Origin: Combretum micranthum
Lineage: Eukaryota; Streptophyta; Magnoliopsida; Myrtales; Combretaceae
Length of the DNA: 64,000 nt
NCBI GenBank assembly: GCA_024138025.1
Contig: JAMXBD010000643.1
Span: 186,001 to 250,000 of the forward strand
Direction of reading: 5' to 3'
Below, one piece after another: positions 61,641 to 64,000 of this stretch (position 1 is its first letter; each line of letters begins with the position of its first letter). The notes under the pieces were generated by a model that ran no database searches, was not told the DNA's origin, and was given only the letters and a program-made list of their open reading frames with translations. Made by a program: the position numbers and the translations under genes.

Positions 61641-64000
61641 TATTAGGTGATATTTGAAAGATGATATTATATTATTTTATCATTAATTGTTATCCAGTTT
61701 TGTTATATCAGTTTGTGCGCTAAAAGTTAAGTACCAAAATGGTCTTTTAGCCTTAACTGTCAAATTGTTCACCCAAAAAATTTATATCTGACATTCTATG
61801 AATATCTTAATATATTTCTAGTATAAATTGTTTGTGAGAATATGTTTGTTGTTTTGTGTGTTGGTGCCCTTATTTTATAAATTGATCCTGTCAGGTCTGA
61901 AACGAGTGAATTTTTTGTGAAGCTGATCTTTTTAGATTATATGACATTATTTCAAATCATAAACCAGGGTTATTTTGTTTTTATTGTTTTAGGTTTCAAG
62001 TGCGGTTTTGCCAAATCTAGATCCTTTATATCTTAATGTTGGCCTAAGTTGATTTTAGGGTTTCGGTTTCAATTCTAGCTTTAAGATTTGCTTGTAAGAT
62101 TATAAAATCTAGGTGTTTATGTTTATGCTATATATTTAGTTTAAAAATTAAGTTTACTCTATTTTTATGATTTATTTAATATTTTACAGTTCTCGGGATT
62201 GCCTAATCAACTCAATATCCTTGAAGGTTAATTATTGAATTAGTTTAACTTTTGGTATTAATTTTAAATTTTGAATTTAAAATTCATAGAAGAATTTAGG
62301 GTTTTTTTATTTTATCATTAATTATTATCTGGTGAGGTTATCTCGGTTTACATGTTAAAAAGCGATTTTGTTTAACTAGCTGAATTTTGACTTAAAAAAA
62401 TATTTCATATTATTTGGTTATTGACATTATTTAGAGATAATGTCTCAATTTGCATGTTAGAGATCAAATAGGTGAATTGATTTGCATAAGGATATTGAAT
62501 CGAACGATTATTGGATTTTTGTTTTGTTTTAAAGTTGCTCCTTTTTCTTAAGATTATGAAATTTCACATTTGATCTTGTTCAGGGTTTCTAGAGTTTGGT
62601 TTTAACTTGGGTCAGTTTTAGGATTTTGGTTTGGGTATTTAGCTTTAGGATTATTTTCTGAGAGTTTCGAAAAAATTCAAGAGCTTACAATGGTTCTACT
62701 GAAGACAATAAATGACATATTTTCCTATTCTAGTTTTAAAGTCAATAGTTGATGGCCCTTCTTAATTGATCATACATGCAATTTAATTTATAGGGAAGAC
62801 ATTGATAAAAAACTAAATGCCATATCAAGTCAAGAAAATTCTAGTAATTAAAAACGATAGAGTGATTATGATAAGTTATATGAGGTTCTTTTTCTAAAAT
62901 TAAAGTTTGGTTCAATCTACGAAGTATATTAGAAAAACTCAGCATAAGAAAGTGTAAAGTTATATCTTGATCTACACCACAACCACACAAACACATAGAC
63001 ATAAAATTCTCACAAGAATTATGCCTTTTTCTATAAATATTCTATCACTCTATGCCTAATTAAACACTCCTAAATTCTCACAAAATATAGTAGGGTAGTG
63101 CCTTACAAAAATGTGCAAGCGAAGAAACAAACTGACATTACTCAACTCTCTATCTCATAAGATATAACAAAAGAAGTATAAAAGCAATTCAAGCAAGAAA
63201 AGCAATATGAAAGGATTAATTGCAACTTAATTGGCTCAACTAACTACTAAAATTGCCTAAGACCTCATATTTATAGCTTCACCAAACAAAATAGTTGTTG
63301 GTCCCTTTTCCCTAAAATGTCCTTACATTAAATGTCCCAATGGCTAGTTTCATGTAAACTAGCATACAAATGTCACCTACAAAAATAAGCACAAAAAGTT
63401 ATGAACCCAGCTGCCATTAGACATCAGGCTATTGCACCTATTACGCTCAAAGAGTATCATAAACGCATAGTTCGCCACACTCAATATTTAAGCTCAAGTA
63501 TGACGACCTTAGTCATCCATAAGCTTAGATATCAGGTATAAGGCGTGCGTTCATGATCATAGAGGACCAACTTTGAAACAAGTTATTTAAGAAGACATTT
63601 ATATAGCACTTTAAGAATGGAAATCATAATAACTGAAATAGGAAATATATAAAGGTCTTACAATTCATCAAAGGGGCATTCCCCCGTAAAAGATATAGTT
63701 CATCAAGGTCTAATGAAGTCTAATCAAAATAATTACATGGAGATTTATTTAGAAGTCTAAGTCTACATTTAGTCTTTGACTTATTCCAAAAACTCCTTAG
63801 GCCAAAAGGTAATACCTGTGAGAAATACCCCGACTTCAACCATAAATGGGAAAACTGCAAAAGGTATCTATAAGGGAGTAAGTTTCTTGTTTAGTGAGAA
63901 TTAAATCCACAAGTAAAGTACTCAACAATCAATAATCAATTAAGTTATTTAATCAAGCATATGAGATGCAATTAATCACACGAGCAAACAATACATATGA
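61641..64000. other. AT-rich stretch with a diverged internal repeat, no gene
   Basis: TTTTATCATTAATTGTTATC (61675) recurs as TTTTATCATTAATTATTATC (62311), each followed by a TATC(A/T)(C/G)(G/A)... and GTTAAAA-like block. A weaker third echo is near 62430. From 62700 to the right edge nothing can be supported. Confidence 0.55.

Noticed and set aside
1..64000. tRNA or rRNA genes
   Set aside because: I saw no convincing clover-leaf with A and B boxes and no rRNA core text; the one tRNA-like match is the retrotransposon primer site at 28905.

Overview
This window looks like repeat-rich nuclear DNA of a flowering plant, probably a eudicot. It is AT-rich, has one intron-containing gene, and is otherwise built from Copia, Gypsy and Mutator-type transposon remains plus a satellite array. 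I cannot name the species. All splice sites, target-site duplications (TSDs) and element ends below were read by eye.

Layout. Positions 1-6.7 kb hold the 3' part of a dead Copia element, split by two solo-LTR insertions (1027-4261 and 4672-5659), each with a 5-bp TSD. A 733-bp terminal-inverted-repeat element follows (7412-8144). The only host gene is on the minus strand (15653 to 8813, about 12 exons). It encodes a zf-4CXXC_R1 (CDCA7-type) zinc-finger protein with a DDT/WHIM-like middle. Its exon 7/8 junction appears to carry a one-base loss and an in-frame TAA, so the second half may be dead or mis-spliced.

From about 16.3 to 41.4 kb lies an array of a ~290-bp tandem repeat, roughly 48 copies in three blocks, all head-to-tail on one strand. 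Most units contain a telo-box-like AAACCCTA. The array is broken by a solo LTR (20304-23351) and by a nested stack: a gag-only Gypsy element (28209-36141), holding a solo LTR (30488-35196), holding another solo LTR (32740-34170). Every layer has a readable TSD.

From 44.7 to 53.7 kb there is a degenerate Mutator-like transposase (MURA, minus strand). About 120 bp downstream on the same strand lies a plant-mobile-domain (PMD, MAIN-like) pseudogene. This looks like one MURA-PMD composite transposon. It was later hit by a small inverted-repeat element and by a 3.7-kb solo LTR, and its PMD carries an internal tandem duplication. The rest (54-64 kb) holds an Athila-style solo LTR, a third member of the large-LTR family seen at 20 and 30 kb, and AT-rich DNA with no gene I can support.

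The points most worth following up are the MURA-PMD composite, the telo-box satellite, the TSD-dated nested stack, the possible decay of the CDCA7-like gene, and clusters of short palindromes in the probable promoter-side parts of three unrelated LTRs.
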